Shown here one piece after another: positions 24,343-33,527 of a stretch of DNA of 64,000 nt. Positions within the stretch are counted from its first letter, which is position 1. Each line of letters begins with the position of its first letter. A program made the translations under genes and the position numbers. The stretch comes from Bog-473 sp963737745 (lineage in GTDB: Bacteria; Actinomycetota; Acidimicrobiia; Acidimicrobiales; RAAP-2): positions 1 through 64,000 of the forward strand of contig CAVTTR010000013.1 in assembly GCA_963737745.1 (NCBI GenBank), read 5' to 3'. Under the pieces are notes generated by a model. That model ran no database searches, was not told where the DNA came from, and saw only the letters and a program-made list of their open reading frames with translations.

Positions 24343-25596
24343 CTACACGGCTACGTCGTCGACCTCATCGAGGGCGGCCTGATGCGAACGGAACCGGGGC
24401 AGGAGGAGGCCGATGACGATGGCCCCGCCGATGCAGGCCAGACCGCCGGAGACAACGGAGAACTCGATGCTCGTTGCGGTGGCCACCGCGCCCGACTCCA
24501 TGTCGCCCAGGCGAGGACCACCCTGGACGACCGCCATCTGGATGGACGACATCCGGCTCCGAAACCGATCTGGAATGCTCGTCTGCAGGATCGTGTTGCG
24601 CAGCACGGCAGAGATCACGTCGGCCCACCCGGCGATGGCCAGCATGACCAGACCCACCCACAAGGTGTCGACCAGGCCGAACACGCTGATGGCGGCGCCC
24701 CAGGCCACCACGGCCAGGATCACCCCCCAACCTTGCTGTTTGAGATGGGCGACCCAGCCGGTGGTCACCGCCCCGATCAGGGCGCCCACTCCGGGGGCGG
24801 CGTAGAGAAAGCCCAAGGTGATGGTGCCGCCGCCGAAGACCGAGCCGGCCATGGCGGGGAACAGGGCACGGGGCATGCCGAAGACCATGGCGTTGACGTC
24901 GATGATGTAGACGCCCTGCAGTCCCTGATGGCCGCGCAGGAAGCGCATCCCCTCCTTGACCGACTCCCATGGGCTGAGGCCGGGACCCTCCGCCCCCGGG
25001 ATGGGGATCATCATGGCCGTGGCGATGATGGCGACGATGAACGTACCGGCGTCGATCCCGTAGACCAGCGGAAGGCCTAGTCCGAGCAAGAGTCCTGAGA
25101 CGGCGGGACCGACGACGGTCCCCACCTGGAATGTCACCTGCATCATGGCGGCGGCCGCCGGAATGTGGCGGCGCTCCACCAGGCCCGGCACCGAGGCCAT
25201 GCGCGCCGTATTGGAGAATCCGTTGACCGCCGCGGCCGCCGAGCTCACCAGGTAGAGCGCCAGGAGTGAGGGGTGGCTGACCGAGGCGTTGAAGGCCAAT
25301 GCCGCGCTGGTCAGGCAGAGGGCACCTCCCGTCCACAGCATGATCCGGCGACGATCGAGGGAGTCGCCCAGTGGGCCGGCCACCAGTGCGCCGGCGATGA
25401 AGGGGAAGAGCTGGGCCAGGCTGATGGCACCCACCTGCAGCGACGAATGCGTCATCCGATAGACCTGAAAGGGGATGGCCACCACGGTCAGCTGCGTGCC
25501 CAGCATGGAGATCAGCTGGCCGATGAAGAGCAACCTGAAGTCCCGGCTCACGCGCAGCGGGGTGATGTCCACCAGGATCTTGCCCGGCATGCGCAT
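24343..25596 (-). CDS. MFS transporter (EntS-like)
   Basis: Twelve-helix major facilitator of 417 residues. The N-terminal half is well conserved (FRLLFIGQLISMLGTQLTVV, GALVAGPLGDSLDRRRIMLW with the loop 2-3 motif, VGTVVGPAVSGLLLGLGLPL), and the second half follows after a cytoplasmic loop near residue 215. It resembles enterobactin-exporter-like and multidrug exporters; the substrate cannot be read from sequence. A separate gene with its own start, 113 nt upstream of the amidotransferase in the same direction. Confidence 0.88.
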   Translation of the reverse strand: MRMPGKILVDITPLRVSRDFRLLFIGQLISMLGTQLTVVAIPFQVYRMTHSSLQVGAISLAQLFPFIAGALVAGPLGDSLDRRRIMLWTGGALCLTSAALAFNASVSHPSLLALYLVSSAAAAVNGFSNTARMASVPGLVERRHIPAAAAMMQVTFQVGTVVGPAVSGLLLGLGLPLVYGIDAGTFIVAIIATAMMIPIPGAEGPGLSPWESVKEGMRFLRGHQGLQGVYIIDVNAMVFGMPRALFPAMAGSVFGGGTITLGFLYAAPGVGALIGAVTTGWVAHLKQQGWGVILAVVAWGAAISVFGLVDTLWVGLVMLAIAGWADVISAVLRNTILQTSIPDRFRSRMSSIQMAVVQGGPRLGDMESGAVATATSIEFSVVSGGLACIGGAIVIGLLLPRFRSHQAALDEVDDVAV

Positions 25597-25693
25597 CAGC
25601 CTACGGGTTGTCCTCCTGGGGCCGAGGCCGTGCGTTCACTCTCCCGTCACACAACGCGACCTGCCTTTTTGTCCTCACGCCCCAGCCCCTAGG

Positions 25694-26695
25694 ATGGGCA
25701 AGGTGACGACCGCGGCCGAAGAGCGGCCTCTCGATGCCGCAGAGCTGCTGTCACAACAGCTCAAGCACGTGGCCGCCAACGTCGGCTCCGTGCTTTTCGG
25801 CAAGCGCGAGGTGGTGCGGCTGACCCTTGCGTGCCTGGCCGCGGGTGGCCACCTTTTGATCGAGGACCTTCCCGGCGTCGGAAAGACCACGCTGGCCAAA
25901 GCGCTGGCGCAGACGTTGGGACTGCACTGTCGCCGGGTGCAATTCACCGCCGACCTGTTGCCGTCCGACCTCATCGGCGCCACCATCCTCGACCGCGAGA
26001 CCATGACCCCGGTCTTCCATCCCGGACCGGTGTTCACCAATATCTTGCTGGCGGACGAATTGAACCGGGCCTCGCCCAAGGCACAATCGGCCTTGCTCGA
26101 AGCCATGGAGGAAGGGCAAGTGAGCGTCGACGGGGTGACCCACCCTCTGCCCAAGCCCTTCATGGTTATCGCCACGCAGAATCCCTACGACTCCTCGGGC
26201 ACCTACCCCCTGCCCTTCAGCCAGCGGGACCGGTTCTTGTTGCGGACCAGCATCGGCTACCCGGGCCGGCAGGCGGAAGATCGCCTGCTCGCCACCAGCG
26301 GCGCTCGGCCGAGGCCCGAGGATCTCGGCGTGATCGGCGGACTGCCGATGTTGGCCGGGTTGGCCCGGGCGGTGGACAACGTGTTCGTGGCACCCGAGGT
26401 GCGGTCCTACGTGCTCGATCTGGTGGAGGCCACCCGCAGTCATCCGAGCCTTCTCTTCGGCGCGTCCCCCCGGGCTGCCTTGGCCCTGCTGCGCACGGCC
26501 GCTGGGTACGCGGTGACCGCGGGACGCGACTATCTCACGCCCGATGACGTGAAGAGCGTGGCGGGCGTGGTGCTGGGTCATCGATTGGCCGTCACGTCGG
26601 CGGCGGAGCTGGGTGGTTCCTCGTCCTCGTTGCTCATCGCAGAACTGCTGGCCAGCATCCCGGTGCCCGTGCGTGCACCCGTTCCCGCTGGGTAG
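25694..26695 (+). CDS. MoxR family AAA+ ATPase
   Basis: MoxR ATPase of 333 residues, a likely chaperone for assembly of secreted or metal-binding partners. Start at ATG 25694. Walker A LLIEDLPGVGKTTLAKALAQ, Walker B NILLADELNRASPKAQSALL, sensor 1 VIATQNPYDSSGTYPLPFSQ and the lid SPRAALALLRTAAGYA are all present. It is the first gene of a MoxR-DUF58-transglutaminase operon, a widely conserved trio. Confidence 0.94.
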   Translation: MGKVTTAAEERPLDAAELLSQQLKHVAANVGSVLFGKREVVRLTLACLAAGGHLLIEDLPGVGKTTLAKALAQTLGLHCRRVQFTADLLPSDLIGATILDRETMTPVFHPGPVFTNILLADELNRASPKAQSALLEAMEEGQVSVDGVTHPLPKPFMVIATQNPYDSSGTYPLPFSQRDRFLLRTSIGYPGRQAEDRLLATSGARPRPEDLGVIGGLPMLAGLARAVDNVFVAPEVRSYVLDLVEATRSHPSLLFGASPRAALALLRTAAGYAVTAGRDYLTPDDVKSVAGVVLGHRLAVTSAAELGGSSSSLLIAELLASIPVPVRAPVPAG

Positions 26696-26707
26696 ACGTC
26701 CGACCGA

Positions 26708-27938
26708 GTGGTGCGGCGTCTTGTGAAACCGACAGCGAACCTGACACCCACGACGCGTGGCGTCATCGCGCTGTGCGCCATCCCCCTGAGCGCGGTGGCC
26801 GGATCCCTCCTGGGGGCCGAAGAATTGGTGCTGGTCGCCATCGGCCTTGGCACGGTGCTGGCCTGTGGGTTGGTGCAGAGCACTTCTCGAGCCAATCGGT
26901 CCCGGGGCAAGTGGCGGATCGCGGTCTCGCTGGCCACTAGCGATGCGGAAGTGGGCAGCGAGCTCGACATGACGGTCACTCTGGTCACCGCCGGTGCTGG
27001 GGGGGCCACGCCGGTGTGGCTGGAGGACCCCCGGCACTGCTGGGCCCGTGTCCATCACGGACCACCCGACCAACGCACCGTCCAGCGGATCCCGAATCCG
27101 TCGACCGCATTGCGGATAGGGCGGCTCGCCCACGGTGAAACCCTGACCCTTCGCTTCGACGCCCCCACCTCTGTGCGCGGGATCTTCAGCCTGCGCGAAA
27201 TGCGGCTGTGGTGTTTCGACACCTTTGGCCTCGTGGCGCGGCAGGTGGCCACCGGTCCGAGCGCGATGATCACCGTGCACCCGGTGCCGCTCGTCGTCGA
27301 CCTGGATGACGAATGGTTTCGGGGCGAGCGTGGCACGGAGGAAAGCCAGCCCACCACCCGTCTGGCGCATCTCCGGCGCGAGAGCTCCGGCGATTTTTCC
27401 GGCCTGCGCCCGTATGTTCCGGGAGACAGGCTCCGCTTGCTGTACTGGCCTGCACTGGCGCGCCGCGGCGAACTGCTCGTGCGCGATTTCGAGGATCCCG
27501 GACCATTGCGGGTGCACATCCTGGCCGACGTGCGTCCCCTCATCGGGAGTCCCGGAAGCGAGAGTGTGCTCGCCACGGTCGCCGGTGTCGGGTTGCAGGC
27601 CCTGGCGCGTGATTCGCTGGTCGAACTGGCCACCACCGCCGGGGAGCGGGTGGCCATCGGGCCCGGCCCGCTCGGCCCACTCGCCCTGCTGCGGGCCGTG
27701 GCGTCCTTCGAAACGATGGATCCGCCAGCACCACTGCGCTGGTGGGACCTCCGGTGGCAATCCGGTGACAACGGCCTTGGCCGCCGCCGGGCCCGCCAGG
27801 CAGACTCCGGTGCTGACACGCCCCCCCGACCGCGGGCTTGCGCCGACGTCGGGGTCGACATTGGTCGTCACCACTGCGGAAGGGGTGCGCTCCCTGCCGG
27901 GAAATCTCGGCTTCGCCCAGGTGGTGATCGCTCCGTGA
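26708..27938 (+). pseudogene. DUF58 (VWA-like) protein, frame broken near the 3' end
   Basis: Middle gene of the MoxR-DUF58-transglutaminase trio, about 410 residues. Two N-terminal membrane helices (VIALCAIPLSAVAGSLLGA, VLVAIGLGTVLACGLV) precede a Pro/beta-rich part and the DUF58 core LRRESSGDFSGLRPYVPGDR with LLVRDFEDPG. The true C-terminus (STLVVTTAEGVRSLPGNLGF then AQVVIAP, stop 27936-27938) lies in another frame. A one-base indel between about 27760 and 27830 (a C7 run sits at 27820) fuses this frame artificially to the next gene, giving an apparent 1197-residue product. A consensus error is the simplest reading. Confidence 0.85.
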
Positions 27939-30301
27939 CGACCGTGCTCGTCCCGCCTCGGGCTGCCGCCAACGTGCCGCAAAGACGGCGCCAGCGCGTA
28001 CCCCGAGGGGTCAGCGTGAGCAGCTTCGCCCCCTTGCTCCTGTCGCTCTCCGTCGCGCTTGCCCTGGCCCGGTTGATGGCCGACGGCGGCAGTGCGCGTG
28101 TGTTGGTTCCCGTCGTTGTGGCGATGGCGTTGGCCGACGTTGTCACCGCTCTGGCCGCACGCCTGCAGGTCAACTTCGTGCTGGCTGTCGCCGTTGGTTG
28201 GGCCATCGCCGTGTGCGGCGTGCTGTTGATGGTCGACCCTTCCGTGTTCGATCCGGCTTCATCGCACTTTCTTCATGCTTCGGTGACTTCGGACCAGCTC
28301 CGGGCGGCACGTGCGGCGCTGGCCGATGACGGGACACCGTTGCCGGCGCTGAACGGAATCGTCATCATTCTGGGTGCCATAGGCGCCGGCGCAGCGGCAT
28401 TGACGAGAGGCATCTGGGTTCTCACCTGCCGCAGGCCGTTCGTCGATCAGGGCCGTGGGCCTCTCGCTCCGTGTCTGGCACCATCAGTCGCCATCTTCTT
28501 GTACACCACGCTGGTCAGCGCGGAGCGGAGCAGGGTGCCTGCGTTTGTGTCCTATTTTCTCGGTCTCCTCGTCTTTGTGGCTTTGGTCGACCGCGCCACG
28601 ACGACCGCCCTTGCCTCGAGCCTTCGCCACGACGGGCCGGCGCACCATGTTCGATGGCGCTCCGGTGGGGTGGTGGCTCCTCTCCTCGCCTCGCTCATCG
28701 TTATCGCCGCGGGCACAGGCCTTTCCACCATGCGCCTGACCGTGTTTCATGTCAGCCCCCCCAGCCAAGGTGCGCCGGGCGACCTGATCACCGGAATCGC
28801 ACTGGTCGATCATCTCTTGGCCACCGAGATCACCGAATCGCGCACCGTGATTTTTCACGACACGTCGCCGGTGACGACCTACTGGCAGGTGGGGACCCTC
28901 TCGTCGTTCAACGGGACCGATTGGCTCCCCAGTGCGCAGGTCCGCACCGCCCTTTCGGGATCAGCCGGGGAGTTGGGGGCCGTTCTGTCGTCCACCGCCC
29001 TCCCGACACCGACTCCGGCGCAGACCTTCACGGCGCGGGTGACGATCTCCGACTTTGAAAGCCGGCTCTTGCCAGCGCCGCCGGGCACCTTGGCCGTGCA
29101 CGGCCTGGCCGGTGCGACGGCTATCGAAGAAGAGGGCGTTCTGGCCGGCTCAGCCGATATCACGGGCACGAGTTACACGCTGACTGCACCGGTCGAGGCC
29201 GGCCTGCCGACCGGGGGGAGGCAGTTGTCCGCTTCCGATCCGCGGTTGACTCCGTATCTCGCCCTCCCGACCGAACCGGCCGTGGTGGCGCGGTTGGCCC
29301 GTCAAGCCGTGGGGAAGGCATCGACTCCGGCGGCGCAGGCGCAGGCTCTGGTGGACTGGTTTCGCTCGGGCCGGTTCCGCTATACCCTCTCGCCCCCTCC
29401 GACGACAGGTGCCAATCCGTTGGTGCAGTTCCTGACCGTGACCAAGGCTGGCTTCTGCGAGCAGTTCGCCGGTGCCTACGGCGTGCTGGCGCGCTCGCTC
29501 GGGATCCCGACGCGGCTCGTCGTTGGCTTTACGGCCGGAAAGGCCGGGCCCAATGGGACATCTACGGTCACCGGGGCCGATGCCCACGTGTGGCCCCAGG
29601 TGTATCTCGGACCGGAGGCCGGATGGGTCTCGGTCGAGCCCACTCCCGTTTCGGCCGTCGGCACGCCACCAGCAGAAGGAGTGGTCGGCCAGACCACTCC
29701 GACCACGGCCGCGGAGGGAACGTCCAGCCCCACGACCTCGGGCGCGTCGACACCACCCGCGACGACGCCGGCGGGTGCCAGCCCGACGCCTGGAGCCCGT
29801 GCGGATCATCGGACGAGCCCCCGACACAGAGCGCATGCGCCGGGAGGGGGCATGGATTGGTGGTGGATACCGCTCACCGTGGCGGCGCTGTTGCTTCTTG
29901 CTGGCGCGGCCACCTGGACCCTGCGCCGTCGGCGCGCTGGCGTCGAGGCCCTACTCGGCCCCGACGAGCGCGTCGTACAGGCGTGGGAACGCGCCCAGGT
30001 GGCGCTGCGTGGCCGGGGCGTGGCGCGCCGCCCGGCGGAGACACCGGCGGAGTTCGCCTCTCGCCTGCGGGTCCATGATGAAGGAATAGGCCTGGTGGAC
30101 AAGACGGAGTTGCAGACGGCGCAGCGCGATGCGGTGGCCAGCCTGGCTGGTCTGGTCGAACTGGCGTGCTACACCCCTCGACCGTGCACGCCGGCCCAAG
30201 CGGCGCGCGCGCATGCGCTGGCCTCGACGATCGTGGCCGCCAACCGATCCCACCGGGCCCGGCGTTCCAGACGGCAGACCCAATCCTCGATGGTGACATG
30301 A
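27935..30301 (+). CDS. Membrane-bound transglutaminase-like protein (TgpA type)
   Basis: Starts at a GTG that overlaps the restored DUF58 stop (GTGA), giving 788 residues. An N-terminal block of about six membrane helices (LLLSLSVALALARLMA, VVVAMALADVVTALAA, VLAVAVGWAIAVCGVLLM and others) precedes an extracytoplasmic transglutaminase domain. Its catalytic Cys, His and Asp appear as TKAGFCEQFAGAYGVLARSL, GADAHVWPQVYL and GWVSVEPTP. A Thr/Pro/Ser linker, one more helix (WWIPLTVAALLLLAGAATWT) and a C-terminal DUF4129-like domain (RRPAETPAEFASRLR) complete it. A peptidase or cross-linking role is inferred. Confidence 0.88.
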   Translation: MTTVLVPPRAAANVPQRRRQRVPRGVSVSSFAPLLLSLSVALALARLMADGGSARVLVPVVVAMALADVVTALAARLQVNFVLAVAVGWAIAVCGVLLMVDPSVFDPASSHFLHASVTSDQLRAARAALADDGTPLPALNGIVIILGAIGAGAAALTRGIWVLTCRRPFVDQGRGPLAPCLAPSVAIFLYTTLVSAERSRVPAFVSYFLGLLVFVALVDRATTTALASSLRHDGPAHHVRWRSGGVVAPLLASLIVIAAGTGLSTMRLTVFHVSPPSQGAPGDLITGIALVDHLLATEITESRTVIFHDTSPVTTYWQVGTLSSFNGTDWLPSAQVRTALSGSAGELGAVLSSTALPTPTPAQTFTARVTISDFESRLLPAPPGTLAVHGLAGATAIEEEGVLAGSADITGTSYTLTAPVEAGLPTGGRQLSASDPRLTPYLALPTEPAVVARLARQAVGKASTPAAQAQALVDWFRSGRFRYTLSPPPTTGANPLVQFLTVTKAGFCEQFAGAYGVLARSLGIPTRLVVGFTAGKAGPNGTSTVTGADAHVWPQVYLGPEAGWVSVEPTPVSAVGTPPAEGVVGQTTPTTAAEGTSSPTTSGASTPPATTPAGASPTPGARADHRTSPRHRAHAPGGGMDWWWIPLTVAALLLLAGAATWTLRRRRAGVEALLGPDERVVQAWERAQVALRGRGVARRPAETPAEFASRLRVHDEGIGLVDKTELQTAQRDAVASLAGLVELACYTPRPCTPAQAARAHALASTIVAANRSHRARRSRRQTQSSMVT

Positions 30302-30321
30302 GAAAGAAGGACGCGAGAAAG

Positions 30322-30354
30322 AAGAAAGCCCCTCCGTTGCGGAGGGGCTTTCTT
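30322..30354. terminator. Strong bidirectional intrinsic terminator
   Basis: AAGAAAGCCCCTCCG and CGGAGGGGCTTTCTT form a perfect 15-bp stem around a TTG loop. T-rich and A-rich flanks on either side allow function on both strands. It ends the moxR-DUF58-transglutaminase operon and also faces the 3' end of the minus-strand repeat protein (stop at 30428). Confidence 0.92.
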
Positions 30355-30427
30355 TGACTACCGCTTCATCGTGTTGCTGACCCGGCGACGACACCTGGTT
30401 ACAGGACGGCCAGTCGGGCCACCGTGG

Positions 30428-31438
30428 CTACAGGGTGGGAGCGAAACCCACCACATTCTCTTCGTTGGGCCATCCCGAGGCGCCGATTTCGCCTGGCACC
30501 GATCCGAAGTATTTGGCGGTTCCCGTCGTCGACAAGCTGGACGTCGATCCAGTCCCGACCGTCACCGAGGCGTTGTAGCTGAAGATTCCGCCATCCGCTC
30601 CGGCGGCCCAATAGCCGGTGCCATCGGGAGCGTAGGTGATGCTGACCACCGGGGCGGCCGGCGTCACGCCACTCAGGACGGGCGAGCCGAAGAACGGTGC
30701 ACCCCCATAGGCCACGATCGCTCCTTGCGCGGTGGCGATCAGGTACCCCGCGCCAACGGGGTTGGCCGCAATGCCGATGGCGGCACCGTCAGGCGAAGGA
30801 CCGCCGAAGGTGCTCGAGAGAGTGCCGGCGAAGACGGCGTCGCCGTAGGTGAAGACGCCGCCGTCGGCACCGACCAGGTAGTAGCCGTTTCCGGTCGAGG
30901 TCAAAGAGATCCCGACGATCGGGGAGACCAGTTTGAGACTGCCGGCCGAGCCGAAGAACTTGGCATCACCGAAGGTGAAGACGCCACCGTCGGCGGCGAC
31001 CAGGTAGTAGCCGAGGCCGTCCGCCGTCGGGGCGATGCCGACGATCGGCGAGTTGAGCTTGAGGGCACCGAGCGAGCCGTAGAATTTGGCGTCACCGAAG
31101 GTGAACACACCGCCGTTGGAGGAGGCCACCCAGTAACCCTTGCCATCCGCGGTCGAGGCGACACCCACCGCGGGGGCGTTGGCCAAGCCGAGCGCACCGC
31201 CCAAGCTGGGGGCACCACCGAAGGAGAAGGTACCGCCCTGGGAAGTGACGAGGGTGTACCCGCTCGCCGTCGGGGGGGTAGCTGCTCCGGCAGGGCTGGT
31301 GGCCAGGGTCAGAGGCACCACGGCACCGAGGGCGCCGACCAACAACGCCGAGGGAACCAAGCGAGCCCGGGACCGCCGGGTCTTTCGGTTAGGTCGAGCT
31401 GGGGATGTAGCCATCTTGCCAGTGACATTGTCGGACAC
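30428..31438 (-). CDS. Secreted FG-repeat (beta-propeller-like) protein, phosphate-regulon candidate
   Basis: Exported protein of 336 residues. Start at GTG 31438 with GAGAGGAG just upstream; longer starts would lie above the predicted promoter. The signal peptide has a basic n-region (RKTRRSRARL) and core LVPSALLVGALGAVVPLTLA. The mature part has six repeats of about 45 residues built on GYxxxxxDGGVFxFGDAxFxGS, e.g. GYWVASSNGGVFTFGDAKFY and GYYLVAADGGVFTFGDAKFF; the last repeats are diverged. Such repeats suggest a propeller. Similar proteins are, to my knowledge, common in Acidimicrobiia; no function is known. Its promoter is a near copy of the pstS promoter. Confidence 0.8.
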   Translation of the reverse strand: MSDNVTGKMATSPARPNRKTRRSRARLVPSALLVGALGAVVPLTLATSPAGAATPPTASGYTLVTSQGGTFSFGGAPSLGGALGLANAPAVGVASTADGKGYWVASSNGGVFTFGDAKFYGSLGALKLNSPIVGIAPTADGLGYYLVAADGGVFTFGDAKFFGSAGSLKLVSPIVGISLTSTGNGYYLVGADGGVFTYGDAVFAGTLSSTFGGPSPDGAAIGIAANPVGAGYLIATAQGAIVAYGGAPFFGSPVLSGVTPAAPVVSITYAPDGTGYWAAGADGGIFSYNASVTVGTGSTSSLSTTGTAKYFGSVPGEIGASGWPNEENVVGFAPTL

Positions 31439-31495
31439 GAACCGCTCCTCTCGTGGGTGCCTGGCCGGAGCCAGGCCGCCTTGCTTTTCTGGGGT

Positions 31496-31562
31496 ATTCC
31501 TATCGGGCGAAGCTGAACTCTTCTCGATCAAAAGGCAAACGTGGGGTGTCAGAAGTATGAAC
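31496..31562 (-). promoter_or_regulatory. PHO-box-type promoter of the FG-repeat protein
   Basis: Read on the minus strand: GTTCAT (31562), GACACC (31550), GTTTGCC (31540), GTTCAG (31518) and CGATAGGAAT (31505-31496). The elements fall at offsets 0, 12, 22, 44 and 57. The 11-nt periodic GTTCA-like units match the direct-repeat layout of actinobacterial PhoP/RegX3 sites, and TAGGAAT is a plausible -10. The pstS promoter has the same elements at identical offsets. Confidence 0.75.
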
Positions 31563-31712
31563 GTTCACCCCCTGTTTCGGCTTCTTCCTGCTCCGGGGCC
31601 GCGGCCCGAAGGACGACGACCACGCAACGTAGCCCAATGAATCCCAGTTGTACACTTGGAATTGGGAAGAATAGGCGGCAGCACTGCTGGCGCCGGTGGC
31701 GGCGGGTGGCGC

Positions 31713-32573
31713 TCAGCTGACCTGGCCGGTGACGTACTGCTCGGTACGGGGGTCCGAGGGCGCCGAGAAGATCTGCTGCGTAGCGCCGTACTCGACCAGC
31801 TCGCCGATGTGGTCGTGGTCGTCGAGCAGGAAGACGGCGGTGAGGTCGGCGCATCGGGTGGCCTGGAACATGTTGTGGGTGACCAGGGCGATGGTCACCG
31901 ATGAGGCCAGGTCGACGATCGTCTCTTCAATGGCCGAGGTCGAGATGGGGTCGAGGGCCGAGCACGGCTCGTCCATCAACAGCACCTCAGGTTCGACGGC
32001 CAGCGCCCGGGCGATGCAGAGCCGTTGCTGCTGGCCTCCCGAAAGCCGCACCGCCGGCTGGTCCAGGCGATCCTTCACGGTGTCCCAGAGGGCGGCGGAA
32101 CGGAGCGCCGATTCTGCGGCGCTCTGAAGGATCTGCTTGTTACGGATGCCGTTGAAGCGCAGGCCGGAGGTCACGTTGTCGATGATGCTCATGGTGGGAA
32201 ACGGGTTAGGGCGCTGGAAGACCATGCCGATGCGGCTGCGGATGAGCTCCGGCTGGGCGTCGCGCCCGTAGATCTCCAGGTCCCCCAGGCGGATGGAACC
32301 GCCGACCTTGCCCCCGGACCGGTCGTGCATCCGGTTGATGGCGCGCAGGACGGTGGTCTTGCCACAGCCCGATGGTCCGACAAGCGCCGTCACGCGGTTG
32401 GCGGCCAAGGGGAAGCTGACCCGGCGTACGGCATGGACAGCACCGAAGTCGACCGAGACGTCGGTCAAGGTGACCGCGGCGGGGGCATCGTCGAGCAACC
32501 CGTCTCGCCCTGGACCCTGCGCCAGCACCTCTTGTTGAATGCGGGCGGCGACTGCCGATGTCGTATCAGACAT
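31713..32573 (-). CDS. pstB: Phosphate ABC transporter ATP-binding protein
   Basis: ATPase of the high-affinity phosphate importer, 286 residues. Walker A LVGPSGCGKTTVLRAINR, Q-loop GMVFQRPNPFP, signature RLSGGQQQRLCIARALAVEP, Walker B EVLLMDEPCSALDP, and the switch His in LVTHNMFQATRCAD. Around 25 N-terminal residues precede the usual start of homology. Last gene of pstSCAB; 27 nt separate it from pstA. phoU, which often follows pstB, is absent here. Confidence 0.96.
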   Translation of the reverse strand: MSDTTSAVAARIQQEVLAQGPGRDGLLDDAPAAVTLTDVSVDFGAVHAVRRVSFPLAANRVTALVGPSGCGKTTVLRAINRMHDRSGGKVGGSIRLGDLEIYGRDAQPELIRSRIGMVFQRPNPFPTMSIIDNVTSGLRFNGIRNKQILQSAAESALRSAALWDTVKDRLDQPAVRLSGGQQQRLCIARALAVEPEVLLMDEPCSALDPISTSAIEETIVDLASSVTIALVTHNMFQATRCADLTAVFLLDDHDHIGELVEYGATQQIFSAPSDPRTEQYVTGQVS

Positions 32574-32600
32574 TTCTCTCTCCCCTGGACTGGGTGAACA

Positions 32601-33527
32601 CTACCGAGATTTCCTGGTCAGCCGGGCTGCGAACATGCGTCCGATGATGCTGAGGACGAGGACACCGACCATGAGCACGAAGGCCGCCCCCCAGGCGTCC
32701 TGCTGCAGGTCCTTGAAGGCCGTGGTCCCATCTTGGAAGATCACGATGGGGATGGCGTTCATCGGCTGATTGAACGAGAGGTTGAAGACCTGACTCCCCA
32801 CAGCAGTGAAGAGAAGAGGGGCCGTCTCACCGACGGCTCGGGCCAGGGCGAGCAGGTTGGCCGTGACCAGCCCGGGGATCGAGCCCCGCACGATGACCGA
32901 TCGGACCACGCGCGACTGGCGGGCACCGAGGGCCAGGCCGGCTTCCCACAACTCGTTGGGCACCGTGCGCATGGCTTCCTCGTCGCCCCTGATCATGATG
33001 GGCAGCATGAGCACGGCCAGAGCGACGCTGCCCGAGTAGGCCGAAAAGTGGGTGTGGACGACGATCACGGCGTAGGCGAAGAGGCCGATGAGGATCGAAG
33101 GCAGCCCGGAGAGGATGTCGGCCCCGAAACGGATTGCGTTGGCCACCGGCCCCCGTCGTTCGATCAAGAACAGCGCCACCAGCAGGCCGACGGGCATGGC
33201 GATGACCAGGGCCAGGCCGTTGATGAGGAGGCTGCCGATGATGGCATTGGAGATACCGCCACCGGGAATGCCTTCTGGTGTCGGGGTGTGCGTGAAGAAG
33301 GCGACGGAGAGCGCCCCGACGCCGCGCTTGGTCACGTAGACGACCAGGAAGACCAGCGGCACCAGCACCAGGACCATGCAGGTCCCGAAGATGATGCGGA
33401 TGGCGAGGGCCGTGCCGCGGCGGCGGCGGAGGGACTCGTGGGCCGACGCCTGAATGAGCTTGCGCCGTTCGTAGTACGACGCATCCTTGCCCGAGGGGAC
33501 GGGCGCCTCGAGCACGTCGATGCTCAT
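32601..33527 (-). CDS. pstA: Phosphate ABC transporter permease PstA
   Basis: Inner-membrane permease of 308 residues from ATG 33527. Six helices: IIFGTCMVLVLVPLVFLVVY first, then GSLLINGLALVIAMPVGLLV, and so on. The EAA-type loop is ELWEAGLALGARQSRVVRSV, followed by LALARAVGETAPLLFTA, the PstA hallmark. Its start overlaps the pstC stop by 4 nt. The frame runs open far upstream, but that is the shadow of pstC. Confidence 0.95.
   Translation of the reverse strand: MSIDVLEAPVPSGKDASYYERRKLIQASAHESLRRRRGTALAIRIIFGTCMVLVLVPLVFLVVYVTKRGVGALSVAFFTHTPTPEGIPGGGISNAIIGSLLINGLALVIAMPVGLLVALFLIERRGPVANAIRFGADILSGLPSILIGLFAYAVIVVHTHFSAYSGSVALAVLMLPIMIRGDEEAMRTVPNELWEAGLALGARQSRVVRSVIVRGSIPGLVTANLLALARAVGETAPLLFTAVGSQVFNLSFNQPMNAIPIVIFQDGTTAFKDLQQDAWGAAFVLMVGVLVLSIIGRMFAARLTRKSR

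Noticed and set aside
25751..27982. 743-residue open frame on the minus strand
   Set aside because: Antisense to moxR and DUF58, both with clear family motifs; the translation has no recognisable motif.
26708..30301. Natural DUF58-transglutaminase fusion protein of 1197 residues
   Set aside because: The DUF58 C-terminus and its stop (27936-27938) exist in the next frame, and the transglutaminase gene has its own GTG overlapping that stop; the fusion is explained by one indel.
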